Positions 24,425-33,835 of a stretch of 64,000 nucleotides of DNA are shown here, one piece after another. Made by a program: the position numbers and the translations under genes. Position 1 is the first letter of the stretch. Each line of letters starts with the position of its first letter. The DNA comes from Phaeobacter piscinae. GTDB lineage: Bacteria > Pseudomonadota > Alphaproteobacteria > Rhodobacterales > Rhodobacteraceae. The notes under the pieces were generated by a model. The model saw nothing but the letters and a program-made list of their open reading frames with translations. It made no database searches and had not been told where the DNA came from. The stretch is taken from NCBI RefSeq assembly GCF_002407245.1, contig NZ_CP010681.1:2666001-2730000 (forward strand), in the 5' to 3' direction.

Positions 24425-25585
24425 CTACAGAGCCAGCCCGCCTTGCCAGACCTGCCGCAGCTCCAGAGTGTTGTTCAGATGCAGCACGTCAGCGCGCGCG
24501 CCGGGTTGCAGCCGTCCCAGATCGGATCGCCCAATCAGGTCCGCAGGCCGGGTAGAGGCCATCTCCAGTGCCGTCTCCAGCGGGACATCACACCCCTCAA
24601 CCAGGATCTGCACCGCTGTTGCCAGCTCAAGATGCGCACCCGCAAGGGTGCCATCGGCCAGGGTCAGACGGTTGTTATCGCGGCGGATTTCGCGGCCATT
24701 CAGGGTAAACCGGTCAATGTCGGAACCTCCGGTGGCCATGGAATCGCTGACCAGAAACACCTGCCCCGGTCCGGTCTTGGCTGCCAGCGCCGCCCGGATC
24801 GACGCCCGGTGCACATGCACGCCATCAGCAATCAGCCCGGCGGACAGCCCGCCAAGATCAAGTGCCGCGCCGACAACACCGGGTTCGCGATTGCCAAGCT
24901 GGCTCTGGGCGTTGAACAGATGGGTGACGCAGCGCGCGCCCGCCGCAACCGCCGCCACGCAATCGGCATGGCTGGCATCGGTGTGGCCCAGCGACACCAG
25001 CACCCCGGCCTCGCTCAACCGCCGGATCTGCGCCGGGGTGACCGCCTCGCAGGCCAGCGTCACCTTCAGCAGCGGCAACCGGGCTGCGGCGGCACATAGG
25101 CCCTCCAGATCCTCCTCGCTCATCGGGCGGATCAGCGACGCATCATGCGCACCCTTGCGCGAGACCGCCAGATGTGGCCCCTCCAGATGCAATCCGACGA
25201 TGCCTGGAACACCGGCGGCAATCGCCTCCACGGTGGCCTCAATCGCGCGGGCCACGCAATTCGGCGTATCAGTGATCAGCGTCGGCAGGATCGAGGTCGC
25301 ACCAATCCGCGCGTGTGCGGCAGCTATGGCCTGCAATTGCTCCAGTTCCGGGACGTCATTGAACATGACCCCACCGCCGCCGTTGACCTGCAGGTCGACA
25401 AACCCTGCTGTCAGGATCCCGCTATCAAGTGCTGTAACCTCGGCCCCCTCGGGCAGTTTGCCCATCGGCAGAACCGCCGCGATCTGATCGCCGCGCAGCA
25501 CCAGCGCGCTGTCATCTTCCCAGCCCACCGGGGTCAGGATCCGCGCGCCCGTCAGGGCACGCAGCAAATGCCGATCCCCAGTCAT
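24425..25585 (-). CDS. nagA: N-acetylglucosamine-6-phosphate deacetylase
   Basis: The 386-residue amidohydrolase removes acetate from GlcNAc-6-phosphate. Visible family motifs are 'AGFVDLQVNGGGGVMFND' near residue 55, the metal-site Glu in 'LHLEGPHL', the metal His segments 'VSLGHTDASH' and 'CVTHLFNA', and the catalytic Asp in 'LVSDSMATGG'. It overlaps the upstream SIS-domain gene by 4 bases and is the last gene of the minus-strand amino-sugar operon. Length is normal. Confidence 0.93.
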   Translation of the reverse strand: MTGDRHLLRALTGARILTPVGWEDDSALVLRGDQIAAVLPMGKLPEGAEVTALDSGILTAGFVDLQVNGGGGVMFNDVPELEQLQAIAAAHARIGATSILPTLITDTPNCVARAIEATVEAIAAGVPGIVGLHLEGPHLAVSRKGAHDASLIRPMSEEDLEGLCAAAARLPLLKVTLACEAVTPAQIRRLSEAGVLVSLGHTDASHADCVAAVAAGARCVTHLFNAQSQLGNREPGVVGAALDLGGLSAGLIADGVHVHRASIRAALAAKTGPGQVFLVSDSMATGGSDIDRFTLNGREIRRDNNRLTLADGTLAGAHLELATAVQILVEGCDVPLETALEMASTRPADLIGRSDLGRLQPGARADVLHLNNTLELRQVWQGGLAL

Positions 25586-26610
25586 ACCGTTTCCGTCACT
25601 TTCTTCAGGTGGCGCGGTGCATCCGGGTCGATCCCGCGCGAGGCGGCGAAGGCTTCGACCATCGCATAGAAGGACACGATCAGACTAATCGGGTCTGTCA
25701 GTGCATGATCGGTGCGGACATGGTCCACCCGCTGCGCTGCCGTGACCTTATCCGTGGTGGCAAAGACCTGCGCGCCCTTGGCCGCGATCTGATCGGCAAT
25801 GCCCGCCAGCGCGCCCTCCGCCGCATCCGCCGCCGCAAAGCCCAGCACCGGGAACCCCTCTTCCACAATGGAGACTGGCCCGTGCAAGACCTCTGCTGAG
25901 GAATAGCTCTCCGCATGCAGCTGGCAGGTTTCCTTGAACTTCAGCGCCGCCTCATTGGAGACTGCCAACGCCTGTCCCCGGCCCAATGTGAACAGGGAGG
26001 ACCGCGCGCCAATGGCGTCGCGCACCTCGGGCCAGTCGATCCGGCAGGCGCGGTCCAACTGTTCCGGCAACGCGTGCAACGCCGCTAGGACCGCCTGATT
26101 GCGATCCCATTGCGCCAGCAGCCACAGCCCGGCCACAGCCGAGGTCACAAAGGTCTTGGTCGCCGCCACGCTCAGCTCAGGCCCCGCATGGATATCCAGC
26201 GTGTGATCCGCCGCCGCCGCCAGCGGCGAGGCCGCATCATTGGTCAGCGCAATCGACAATGCGCCATCCCTGCGCGCACTGTCCGCCATCGACACGATGT
26301 CCGGGCTTTTGCCGGACTGCGACACCGCGAGGCTCAGCGCGCCCTTCAGGCGCAGCGGCGCCTTGTAGATTGAGGCCACCGACGGCCCGACCGACGCAAC
26401 AGGCACCCCCAGCATGATCTCGCTGGCGTATTTCAGATAGGTGCAGACATGGTCGGAGGAGCCGCGCGCCACGGTCACCATGACATTCGGATCAAGAGCG
26501 CGCGCAGCGTCTGCGACGGCCTCAATCTCAGCCCGGCCATGGCTCAGCAGCCGGTCCACAGCTGTCGGGATCTCGTCGATCTCGCGACGCATTTTGGTGA
26601 TATCTGTCAT
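25582..26610 (-). CDS. SIS-domain glucosamine-6-phosphate deaminase-type protein (NagB-II/AgaS-like)
   Basis: A 342-residue protein with two SIS domains and no glutaminase domain. The first SIS half has 'VARGSSDHVCTYLKY' near residue 47 and 'AVSQSGKSPDIV' near 95. The second has 'LGRGQALAVSNEAALKFKET' and 'HGPVSIVEEG'. The C-terminal 'HLKKVTETV' resembles the conserved GlmS tail (KSVTVE). In alphaproteobacterial GlcNAc operons this protein replaces classical NagB, converting GlcN-6-phosphate to fructose 6-phosphate and ammonia. Its tight coupling to nagA supports this. Confidence 0.88.
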   Translation of the reverse strand: MTDITKMRREIDEIPTAVDRLLSHGRAEIEAVADAARALDPNVMVTVARGSSDHVCTYLKYASEIMLGVPVASVGPSVASIYKAPLRLKGALSLAVSQSGKSPDIVSMADSARRDGALSIALTNDAASPLAAAADHTLDIHAGPELSVAATKTFVTSAVAGLWLLAQWDRNQAVLAALHALPEQLDRACRIDWPEVRDAIGARSSLFTLGRGQALAVSNEAALKFKETCQLHAESYSSAEVLHGPVSIVEEGFPVLGFAAADAAEGALAGIADQIAAKGAQVFATTDKVTAAQRVDHVRTDHALTDPISLIVSFYAMVEAFAASRGIDPDAPRHLKKVTETV

Positions 26611-26634
26611 GGTCCCCTCCTCAGGGTCGCCAGG

Positions 26635-27393
26635 TTAGGTCGTCCCGAGCCGCAGCTCGGCGACAAAATCATAGGCATCGCCGCGATAGATCGAGCGGGT
26701 GAATTCGACCACGCGCCGGTTGCGCAAATACGATGTCCGCACGATGCTCAGCCCCGCCATCCCAGGCTCCACCCCCAGCATCTGCGCCTCTTGTTCGGGC
26801 AGGTTGATCGCCGAGATCCGCTGCAAAGCCCGCACCGGACGGCTGCCGGATTGCTCCAGAACCTCATAAAGCGAGCCTTGAACCGCCTGCGGATTGGGCA
26901 GGATATCCACCGGCAGCGACGCGCGCTCAATCGCCATCGGGCGCCCATTGGCCCGGCGCAGACGCGCGATCCGGGCAACCGCCTCGCCGGAGGTCAGCGC
27001 CAGCGCCATCACCTCTTCCGGTGACGGGGTGTGAATGCCGCGTTCCAGCCATTCAACGCTGGTGTCATATCCGCGCCGCTCCATATCCTCGGTAAAGGAG
27101 GTCAGCTGCGACAGCGATTGCTCCACCTTGGGCGTGCCATCCGCCACAAAACTGCCAGAGCCCTGCCGCTGCACGATAATGCCGCGATCCACTAGATCCT
27201 GCATCGCACGGCGTACGGTGACCCGCGAGAGGCCGGTGAGTGTGGCAATTTCCCGCTCCGCAGGCAGCGGCGCGCTTTTGGGGAGGAGCCCGGTTTCAAT
27301 GCCATCCTCAATGCGCTGGCGCAGCCGCACATAGCGAGGACCGGCCGCATCGTCCAGCCAGGCGGCCGGCGTCAGGAATTCCTCAACCGTCAT
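26635..27393 (-). CDS. GntR-family regulator, HutC/UTRA type, of amino-sugar genes
   Basis: A 252-residue regulator with an N-terminal GntR winged helix ('LPAEREIATLTGLSRVTVRR', 'DLVDRGIIVQRQGSGSFV', residues about 42-88) and a C-terminal UTRA effector domain ('IARLRRANGRPMAIERASL'). It lies inside the amino-sugar operon, overlapping the kinase gene by 4 bases and 24 bases from the deaminase gene. NagR/DasR-type relatives sense GlcNAc-6-P or GlcN-6-P. The repeats at 28290-28311 and 28418-28439 are its likely targets. Confidence 0.9.
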   Translation of the reverse strand: MTVEEFLTPAAWLDDAAGPRYVRLRQRIEDGIETGLLPKSAPLPAEREIATLTGLSRVTVRRAMQDLVDRGIIVQRQGSGSFVADGTPKVEQSLSQLTSFTEDMERRGYDTSVEWLERGIHTPSPEEVMALALTSGEAVARIARLRRANGRPMAIERASLPVDILPNPQAVQGSLYEVLEQSGSRPVRALQRISAINLPEQEAQMLGVEPGMAGLSIVRTSYLRNRRVVEFTRSIYRGDAYDFVAELRLGTT

Positions 27394-28292
27394 ACTGCCT
27401 CCTGCGCAATCTCGCGGGCAAATCGGCGTGCCAGCTCCAGCGCGCCATCCAGCGGCGAGCCTTGTGCCCTCCGAAGATAATCCGCCACGTCCGCGGGCAG
27501 ATAGGCGGCGTATTGCGCGGCGACCCCCCCGATATGGTACACAGGTTCCTCAGGACGACGCCCCAGCGCCTGCAGACCGTTGCACAGATACTCTGCGCCC
27601 TCCGCCATCAGCCGCCGCCCCGCCGCATCACTCTCCGCCGCAGCCTTGGCCACGCGCGGCGCATAAGCGCCAAAGGCCACCGGCCGCGCGGTCTGGGCAA
27701 AACGGACAATCCTTGCTGTCTCATTGGAAAAGTCGCGCAGACAGTTGCGCAGCAGCGGGGTCATCGGCTCAACCCCTTCGGCAGCCTGCAGGGTCAGCTG
27801 CAACACACGCCGCCCCAGCCAACCGCCCGAGGCCTCATCCCCCAGAACCGTACCATGGCCGCCAATAAGCGTAACCTGTCCGGCCACCTGACGCCCGAGG
27901 AACGACCCGGTGCCAACCCCGATGAGGCTGGCGGTCTCTTCCCCCAATGCGCCCACCACAGCGGGCATGCGGTCATCTTCCACCCGGACATGCGCCTGTG
28001 GCAGGGCCTCCGCGACACGCGCGGCAGACTCACGATCTATGACACCAGCCAGTCCGGCATAGACCGGAATCTGGTAAAAATCCTCATCAGTCAGTCCCGA
28101 CTGCCGCCGCAGATCCGTCAATCCGCCACGCAGGGTCTCAACGGCCTGATCGGGCGCCGTATAAACATTGGCGCTGCCGCCGGTCACCACCAGCTGCTGC
28201 GGCGGTGTCGCTCCTGATTTCAGCAGGGCAAAGCGGCAGGAGGTTCCCCCTCCATCCACGGCGATCAGATATGGAAAGCGCGAGTCGGTCAT
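27390..28292 (-). CDS. BadF/BadG-type ATPase family N-acetylglucosamine (amino-sugar) kinase
   Basis: A 300-residue sugar kinase of the actin/hexokinase fold. It has the N-terminal phosphate-1 motif 'AVDGGGTSCRFAL' (residues 10-22), 'YAGLAGVID' and 'LIGVGTGSFLGRQVAGQ' (phosphate-2). Position at the head of a GntR-SIS-nagA operon indicates phosphorylation of GlcNAc or a related amino sugar entering through the ABC transporter encoded divergently. MurNAc may also be a substrate, since murQ is adjacent and no separate MurNAc kinase is visible here. Confidence 0.85.
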   Translation of the reverse strand: MTDSRFPYLIAVDGGGTSCRFALLKSGATPPQQLVVTGGSANVYTAPDQAVETLRGGLTDLRRQSGLTDEDFYQIPVYAGLAGVIDRESAARVAEALPQAHVRVEDDRMPAVVGALGEETASLIGVGTGSFLGRQVAGQVTLIGGHGTVLGDEASGGWLGRRVLQLTLQAAEGVEPMTPLLRNCLRDFSNETARIVRFAQTARPVAFGAYAPRVAKAAAESDAAGRRLMAEGAEYLCNGLQALGRRPEEPVYHIGGVAAQYAAYLPADVADYLRRAQGSPLDGALELARRFAREIAQEAV

Positions 28293-28311
28293 ACAATACC
28301 TATAAGATACC
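28290..28311 (-). promoter_or_regulatory. GntR operator candidate, tandem 11-bp repeat overlapping the kinase start
   Basis: Read on the minus strand this is GGTATCTTATA followed directly by GGTATTGTATG, with its end on the kinase start codon. The second copy of the pair is at 28418-28439. Binding here would block translation initiation and transcription of the kinase operon. Confidence 0.5.
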
Positions 28312-28417
28312 TTTCACGCAAAATAAAGACCTCTCTAACAGCAAGATTACCATTCGACCGGGTAATTAGCTGAATATACCGCAAAAAGCCTTTACACAAA
28401 TTAAATGGTAGACAAGT

Positions 28418-28439
28418 GGTATTGTATAGGTATTAAATA
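28418..28439 (+). promoter_or_regulatory. GntR operator candidate, tandem 11-bp repeat upstream of murQ
   Basis: GGTATTGTATA followed directly by GGTATTAAATA, about 30 bases before the murQ start codon. It matches the repeat at 28290-28311 at 15 of 17 positions across the common core. The two sites lie in opposite orientation in the shared intergenic region, as expected for one regulator acting on both operons. Confidence 0.5.
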
Positions 28440-28469
28440 CTTCTCATTCACCTGAGGGGGAGGAATCAC

Positions 28470-29399
28470 ATGGCATCGAGGAGCGACCAACACTCCGCAG
28501 CCAGCAAACCGGCACAGGCCGAGGCGCAAACAGAGACGCTGCACCCTGATGCCCAGGGGCTGGATCTGCGCGCTGACGCGGAGATCCTCGACACCCTGCT
28601 GGACGGTCAGCTGCGCGCATTGGAAGCTGTGGCCAGCGCCCACACTGCGATCGCAGCCGGTGCAGCCCTGCTGACCAGCCGTCTGCACAATGGCGGCCAT
28701 CTGCATTACGCAGCCGCAGGATCCTCTGCCCTGATGGCGCTCGCCGATGGAGCAGAACTGCCCGGGACATTCGGCATCAGCGCCGACCAGATTTCCATTC
28801 ACATGGCGGGGGGCATCCCTGCGGACGGGCGCATGCCCGGCCACACCGAAGATGACGCTGAGGCCGGCGCCAAAGCCGCCACCACTGTGACCACAGATGA
28901 TGTGGTTATCGCCCTTTCGGCTAGCGGCAGCACCCCATTCCCGATGAGCTTTGCCCGGACGGCGCAGGCCGCCGGGGCCAAGGTGATCGCAATCGCCAAC
29001 AACGCCGACACGCCGCTTCTGAACCTGGCCGATGTGGCGATCTGCCTGCCCACCCCGCCGGAGGTCATCGCAGGATCGACCCGTATGGGGGCCGGCACCG
29101 CACAGAAGGCCGCGCTCAATATGATGTCCACGCTGGCCGGTATCCGGCTGGGGCATGTGATGGACGGCATGATGGTCAACCTCATCGCCGACAATGCCAA
29201 GCTACGCCAGCGCGCCATCCGCATTGTCAGCACCCTCACCCGGCAGGACGCCGAGGCCGCAGCCCGGGCGCTGGATCAGACCGGCGGCGCGGTAAAGCCC
29301 GCCATTCTGCTGCTGCAGGGGGCCGCCTCACCCACCGCGGCAGAAACTCTGCTGCGCCATCACAAGAACAACCTGCGAGCCGCGCTCGCACAGGTGTAA
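28470..29399 (+). CDS. murQ: N-acetylmuramic acid 6-phosphate etherase
   Basis: A 309-residue SIS-fold enzyme that cleaves the lactyl ether of MurNAc-6-phosphate to give GlcNAc-6-phosphate and D-lactate. The catalytic glutamates correspond to E96 ('GAELPGTFGIS') and E127 ('HTEDDAEAG'), with the same 31-residue spacing as E83 and E114 of the E. coli enzyme. The GSG-type SIS motif is 'ALSASGSTPFPMSFAR', and 'LPTPPEVIAGSTRMGAGTAQK' is highly typical. GGGGGAGGA precedes the ATG. It opens the plus-strand transport operon and supplies NagA's substrate. Confidence 0.92.
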   Translation: MASRSDQHSAASKPAQAEAQTETLHPDAQGLDLRADAEILDTLLDGQLRALEAVASAHTAIAAGAALLTSRLHNGGHLHYAAAGSSALMALADGAELPGTFGISADQISIHMAGGIPADGRMPGHTEDDAEAGAKAATTVTTDDVVIALSASGSTPFPMSFARTAQAAGAKVIAIANNADTPLLNLADVAICLPTPPEVIAGSTRMGAGTAQKAALNMMSTLAGIRLGHVMDGMMVNLIADNAKLRQRAIRIVSTLTRQDAEAAARALDQTGGAVKPAILLLQGAASPTAAETLLRHHKNNLRAALAQV

Positions 29400-29475
29400 C
29401 GGTCGGCCACGCGCCACCCAAGAGGTCACCAAGACCCTGATTACAAATACCAACATGCAAACTGGGAGATACTGA

Positions 29476-30729
29476 ATGACACGGAAACTCTTTACCCTCG
29501 CGCTGCTCGGCTCGACCGTGATCGGCGGCGCCGCAGCTGCTGAAGACGTGACGCTGACCATTGAGAGCTGGCGCAATGACGACCTCGCCCTTTGGCAGGA
29601 CAAGATCATCCCCGCCTTTGAAGCGGCCAACCCCGGCATCAAGCTGAAGTTCACCCCCTCTGCCCCGGCAGAATACAATGCGGTGCTGAATTCCAAACTG
29701 GATGCGGGCAGCGCCGGTGACCTGATCACCTGCCGCCCCTTTGACGCCTCGCTTGGTCTTTATGACAAGGGCCAGTTGGCGGACCTCTCTGATCTGAACG
29801 CCATGGGCAGCTTCTCCGATGTCGCCAAATCCGCCTGGCAGACCGATGACGGCTCCGCCACCTTCTGCGTGCCGATTGCTTCGGTGATCCACGGCTTCAT
29901 CTACAACAAAGACGCCTTTGCCGAGCTGGGTGTGAATGTGCCCGAAACCGAAGATGAGTTCTTTGCGGCGCTGGAAAAGATCAAACAGGACGGCAACTAC
30001 GTGCCTCTGGCGATGGGCACCAACGACCAGTGGGAAGCCGCCACCATGGGCTACAACAACATTGGCCCGAACTACTGGAAAGGTGAGGAAGGCCGTCTTG
30101 CCCTGATCGCAGGCGAGCAGAAACTGACCGATGATCAGTGGGTTGCCCCCTATGAGACCCTGTCGAAATGGGGCGCGTACATGGGCGACGGCTATGAGGC
30201 GCAGACCTATCCTGACAGTCAGAACATCTTCACCCTAGGCCGGGCCGCAATCTATCCGGCAGGCAGCTGGGAAATCTCCGGCTTCAACACTCAGGCTGAT
30301 TTTGAAATGGGCGCGTTCAAACCGCCGGTCAAAGCCGCAGGCGACACCTGCTACATCTCGGATCACACGGACATTGCCGTGGGCCTGAACGCCGCCTCCC
30401 CCAATGCCGAGGCGGCCAAGACCTTCCTGAACTGGGTCGGCTCGGCTGAATTCGCCAGCATCTACGCAAATGCGCTGCCAGGCTTCTTCTCGCTGTCGAA
30501 CCATGAGGTCGCAATGGAGGATCCGCTGGCGCAGGAGTTCGTCTCCTGGCGTGGCGAGTGTGAGAGCACCATCCGCTCCACCTATCAGATCCTGTCGCGC
30601 GGCACGCCCAACCTCGAAAACGAGACATGGGGCGCCTCCGTTGCTGCGATCAAGGGCACCAAAGCGCCTGCTGATCTGGGCGCAGAACTGCAAGAGGGTC
30701 TGGCCAGCTGGTACGAACCGCAGAAGTAA
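29476..30729 (+). CDS. sugar ABC transporter substrate-binding protein (CUT1 type)
   Basis: A 417-residue periplasmic solute-binding protein of the SBP_bac_1 type. It has a Sec signal ('MTRKLFTLALLGSTVIGGAAAA', cut near residue 22) followed by 'DVTLTIESWRNDDLALWQDK'. GGGAG precedes the ATG. Together with two permeases and an ATPase it forms a complete importer. The flanking murQ, nagA and kinase genes point to GlcNAc, chitobiose, MurNAc or a muropeptide-derived sugar as ligand; the sequence alone cannot choose. Confidence 0.87.
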   Translation: MTRKLFTLALLGSTVIGGAAAAEDVTLTIESWRNDDLALWQDKIIPAFEAANPGIKLKFTPSAPAEYNAVLNSKLDAGSAGDLITCRPFDASLGLYDKGQLADLSDLNAMGSFSDVAKSAWQTDDGSATFCVPIASVIHGFIYNKDAFAELGVNVPETEDEFFAALEKIKQDGNYVPLAMGTNDQWEAATMGYNNIGPNYWKGEEGRLALIAGEQKLTDDQWVAPYETLSKWGAYMGDGYEAQTYPDSQNIFTLGRAAIYPAGSWEISGFNTQADFEMGAFKPPVKAAGDTCYISDHTDIAVGLNAASPNAEAAKTFLNWVGSAEFASIYANALPGFFSLSNHEVAMEDPLAQEFVSWRGECESTIRSTYQILSRGTPNLENETWGASVAAIKGTKAPADLGAELQEGLASWYEPQK

Positions 30730-30812
30730 GCGCGCCACCACCTGACTGACCTGACACTCAGGCGTCCGGGCGGCCCCATGCGGCCCGGACCCGCCGACAG
30801 ATGGGACACATC

Positions 30813-31739
30813 ATGCAAAATACCTCTCATAAACCGCGCAGACGCTGGCATATTGCCGTTTTCCTTGCGCCCGCTGTGCTGGTCTACACCGCCATCATGA
30901 TTTTCCCACTGTTCAATACTCTGCGGCTCGCGCTCTACAGCGAAAGCGACCAGATCCGCCAGTTCGTCGGCCTTGCCAACTTCGAGACCCTGTTTTCCAA
31001 TCCCAACTGGTCTGAACAGTTCTGGAACGCGCTTGGCAATAACTTCTGGTTTTTCTTTGTTCACATGCTGGTGCAGAACCCGATCGGGGTGGCATTGGCG
31101 GCGATCCTCAGCCATCCCCGGCTGCGCTTTGCAGCGCTCTATCGTACGGCGATCTTTGTGCCCACAATCCTCAGCTTTGTCATCGTCGGCTTTGCCTGGA
31201 AACTGATCCTCTCGCCGATCTGGGGCATCACACCGGATCTCCTGGACGCCATCGGCCTGAAATGGCTGTTCGCACCCTGGCTTGGCAAGGAAGACTACGC
31301 CCTGACCACGCTGGCGCTGATCTCCGTCTGGCAGTTTGTCGGCATCCCGATGATGCTGATTTACGCAGCCCTTCTGTCGATCCCGGAAGAGGTGATCGAG
31401 GCGGGCGAGGTTGACGGCATCACCGGAATGGCCGCCTTCTGGAAGATCAAACTGCCGCTGATCCTGCCCTCCATCGGGATCATCTCAATCCTGACATTTG
31501 TCGGCAATTTCAACGCCTTCGACCTGATCTACACCACCCAAGGCGCGCTCGCTGGGCCGGACTTCTCCACCGATATCCTCGGCACCTTCATGTATCGCAC
31601 CTTCTTCGGTTTTCAGCTGCAATTGGGCGATCCGCATATGGGATCCGCGATTGCCACCGCCATGTTCGCGATCATCCTGATCGGTGTCTGTATCTATCTC
31701 TTCGGCATCCAGACCCGTCTGCGCCGCTACCAGTTCTGA
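30813..31739 (+). CDS. sugar ABC transporter permease (MalF type)
   Basis: A permease of about 308 residues with six membrane segments, starting 'AVFLAPAVLVYTAIMIFPLF'. It carries the EAA loop 'EVIEAGEVDGITGMAAFWKIKLPLILPSI' region (shown here by its key residues E, A, G, D-G and the P of KLPL) around residues 190-220. An in-frame ATG 12 bases upstream (30801) is also possible; neither start has a strong ribosome binding site. It pairs with the second permease to form the channel. Confidence 0.87.
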   Translation: MQNTSHKPRRRWHIAVFLAPAVLVYTAIMIFPLFNTLRLALYSESDQIRQFVGLANFETLFSNPNWSEQFWNALGNNFWFFFVHMLVQNPIGVALAAILSHPRLRFAALYRTAIFVPTILSFVIVGFAWKLILSPIWGITPDLLDAIGLKWLFAPWLGKEDYALTTLALISVWQFVGIPMMLIYAALLSIPEEVIEAGEVDGITGMAAFWKIKLPLILPSIGIISILTFVGNFNAFDLIYTTQGALAGPDFSTDILGTFMYRTFFGFQLQLGDPHMGSAIATAMFAIILIGVCIYLFGIQTRLRRYQF

Positions 31740-31749
31740 GGATCGGACG

Positions 31750-32589
31750 ATGAACAAAGCCCGCTCAAACCCGTTCAACAGCATCCTCGCGCATGGCGCG
31801 CTGATCACCTACACGCTGATCGCCCTGTTTCCGGTCTTCGTCATTCTGGTGAACAGCTTCAAAACCCGCAAAGCGATCTTTCGCGACCCGCTGGGTCTGC
31901 CCACATCAGACACGTTTTCGATGGTCGGCTATCAGACCGTCCTGAAGCAGGGGGACTTCTTCCTCTATTTTCAGAACTCGATGATTGTTACCGTGGTCTC
32001 CCTCGCACTGGTGCTGCTGTTTGGCGCCATGGCCGCCTTTGCCCTCGCGGAATATCGGTTCAAGGGCAATATGCTGCTTGGCCTGTACCTCGCCCTTGGC
32101 ATCATGATCCCGATCCGCATCGGCACCGTCGCCATTCTGGAGCTGATGGTGGACACTGGCCTCGTGAACACGCTGACTGCGCTGATCCTTGTCTATACCG
32201 CGCAAGGGCTGCCGCTGGCGGTGTTCATCCTGTCGGAATTCATGAAACAGGTGAGCGACGATCTGAAAAACGCAGGTCGCATCGACGGGCTGTCGGAATA
32301 CACCATCTTCTTCCGACTGGTCCTGCCGCTGGTGCGCCCAGCCATGGCCACCGTCGCGGTTTTCAACATGATCCCGATCTGGAACGATCTCTGGTTCCCG
32401 CTGATTCTGGCCCCGGCCGAGGAGACCAAGACGCTGACATTGGGCAGCCAGGTCTTCATCGGGCAGTTCGTCACCGACTGGAACGCCGTGCTATCCGCCC
32501 TGTCAATGGCCATTCTGCCGGTGATGGTGCTCTACGTGATTTTCTCACGCCAGCTCATTCGCGGCATCACTTCCGGGGCGGTCAAATGA
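31750..32589 (+). CDS. sugar ABC transporter permease (MalG type)
   Basis: A 279-residue permease with six membrane segments. The N-terminus is 'LITYTLIALFPVFVILVNSF' and the EAA loop reads 'DDLKNAGRIDGLSEYTIFFR' followed by 'LVLPLVRPAM'. GAGGATCGG lies just before the ATG at 31750; longer upstream frames are shadows of the first permease gene. It lies 10 bases after the MalF-type gene. Confidence 0.9.
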   Translation: MNKARSNPFNSILAHGALITYTLIALFPVFVILVNSFKTRKAIFRDPLGLPTSDTFSMVGYQTVLKQGDFFLYFQNSMIVTVVSLALVLLFGAMAAFALAEYRFKGNMLLGLYLALGIMIPIRIGTVAILELMVDTGLVNTLTALILVYTAQGLPLAVFILSEFMKQVSDDLKNAGRIDGLSEYTIFFRLVLPLVRPAMATVAVFNMIPIWNDLWFPLILAPAEETKTLTLGSQVFIGQFVTDWNAVLSALSMAILPVMVLYVIFSRQLIRGITSGAVK

Positions 32590-32731
32590 CGCTGCCGCGC
32601 AAACCATCCCCCTGCCCGGTCCTGATGCCGGGCCGCGCCGGACCAGCCCCCCAAGATGGCAGACCTCTGTCATCTCCTGGTCCGGCGCACTCAACCGCTG
32701 TGCAGCTGAACCGCCATTCAGGAGACAGCCA

Positions 32732-33823
32732 ATGACCCGTGTTCTGATTGCTGGCCTCGGCAACATGGGGTTTTCCCATGCTCTGGCTCACCACCACGAT
32801 GACACCGCGCAGATCGTCGGCCTCGTCAACCGCTCTGGTGGCGCCGCGCAGGCTCCCTTGCAGGACTATCCGGTTTTTAGCGATTTCCATCAGGCGCTGG
32901 CGCGAAGCAGACCCGATCTGGTGGTCATTGCCACCTATTCAGACAGTCACGCCGCTTATGCCATCGCCGCGATGGAGGCCGGCGCGCATGTGTTTGTCGA
33001 AAAACCGCTGGCCACCACGGTTGCTGACGCCCGCGCTGTGACCAACGCCGCCCGCCGTCTGGGGCGCAAACTGATGGTGGGCTATATCCTGCGCCATCAC
33101 CCCAGCTGGCTGCGTCTGATTGCTGAGGCCCGCGATCTCGGCCCGCCTTATGTGTTCCGCATGAACCTCAACCAGCAGTCCGATGGGCCGACATGGGACA
33201 CCCATAAAGCGCTGATGCAGACCACCTCTCCGATCGTGGATTGCGGTGTGCATTACGTCGATGTCATGTGCCAGATCACCGATGCCACGCCCCAGCGCGT
33301 TCACGGCATCGGCCTGCGCCTGTCCGACGAAATCGCCGAGGATATGTATAACTACGGCCAGTTTCAGGTGAGTTTCTCCGACGGCTCCGTCGGCTGGTAC
33401 GAGGCCGGTTGGGGTCCGATGATGTCGGAGACCGCCTATTTCGTGAAAGACGTGATTTCGCCGAATGGCTCCGTCTCGATCACCGAAACAGACAGGGGCG
33501 GCTCGGACGATGTGGATGGCCATACCGCCGTCGGCAGCCTGATCGTACATCGCAGCGCGCAAGGCATCCCCGACCGCCAGATAGACCTCCCCGACGAACC
33601 CGACCATGACGCCCTCTGCGCGGCTGAACAGGCCCATATGCTGCGCGTCATTGCCGACGACCTCGACATGGAGCGGCATATGCAGGACGCCGTTGCCTCG
33701 CTGGCGATCTGTCTGGCCGCCGACCAGAGCATCCGCAGCGGCGCGCCTGTCGATCTGACATCTGACCTGACAGAGGCCGAGGCCACAGCGCCCGCCTCTC
33801 CATCTCTGCCCCCGAAGACCTGA
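32732..33823 (+). CDS. Gfo/Idh/MocA-family NAD(P)-dependent oxidoreductase
   Basis: A 363-residue protein with an N-terminal Rossmann fold ('VLIAGLGNMGFSHALAH', residues 3-19), the family's 'HVFVEKPLATTVADA' (EKP motif, near residues 88-102) and a C-terminal alpha/beta substrate domain with 'DCGVHYVDVM' (catalytic His region). Members oxidise, reduce or epimerise sugars and inositols. Sitting between permease and ATPase genes of an amino-sugar importer, it may process the imported sugar or a by-product; the reaction is not known. Confidence 0.85.
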   Translation: MTRVLIAGLGNMGFSHALAHHHDDTAQIVGLVNRSGGAAQAPLQDYPVFSDFHQALARSRPDLVVIATYSDSHAAYAIAAMEAGAHVFVEKPLATTVADARAVTNAARRLGRKLMVGYILRHHPSWLRLIAEARDLGPPYVFRMNLNQQSDGPTWDTHKALMQTTSPIVDCGVHYVDVMCQITDATPQRVHGIGLRLSDEIAEDMYNYGQFQVSFSDGSVGWYEAGWGPMMSETAYFVKDVISPNGSVSITETDRGGSDDVDGHTAVGSLIVHRSAQGIPDRQIDLPDEPDHDALCAAEQAHMLRVIADDLDMERHMQDAVASLAICLAADQSIRSGAPVDLTSDLTEAEATAPASPSLPPKT

Positions 33824-33835
33824 AGGATTACCGCC

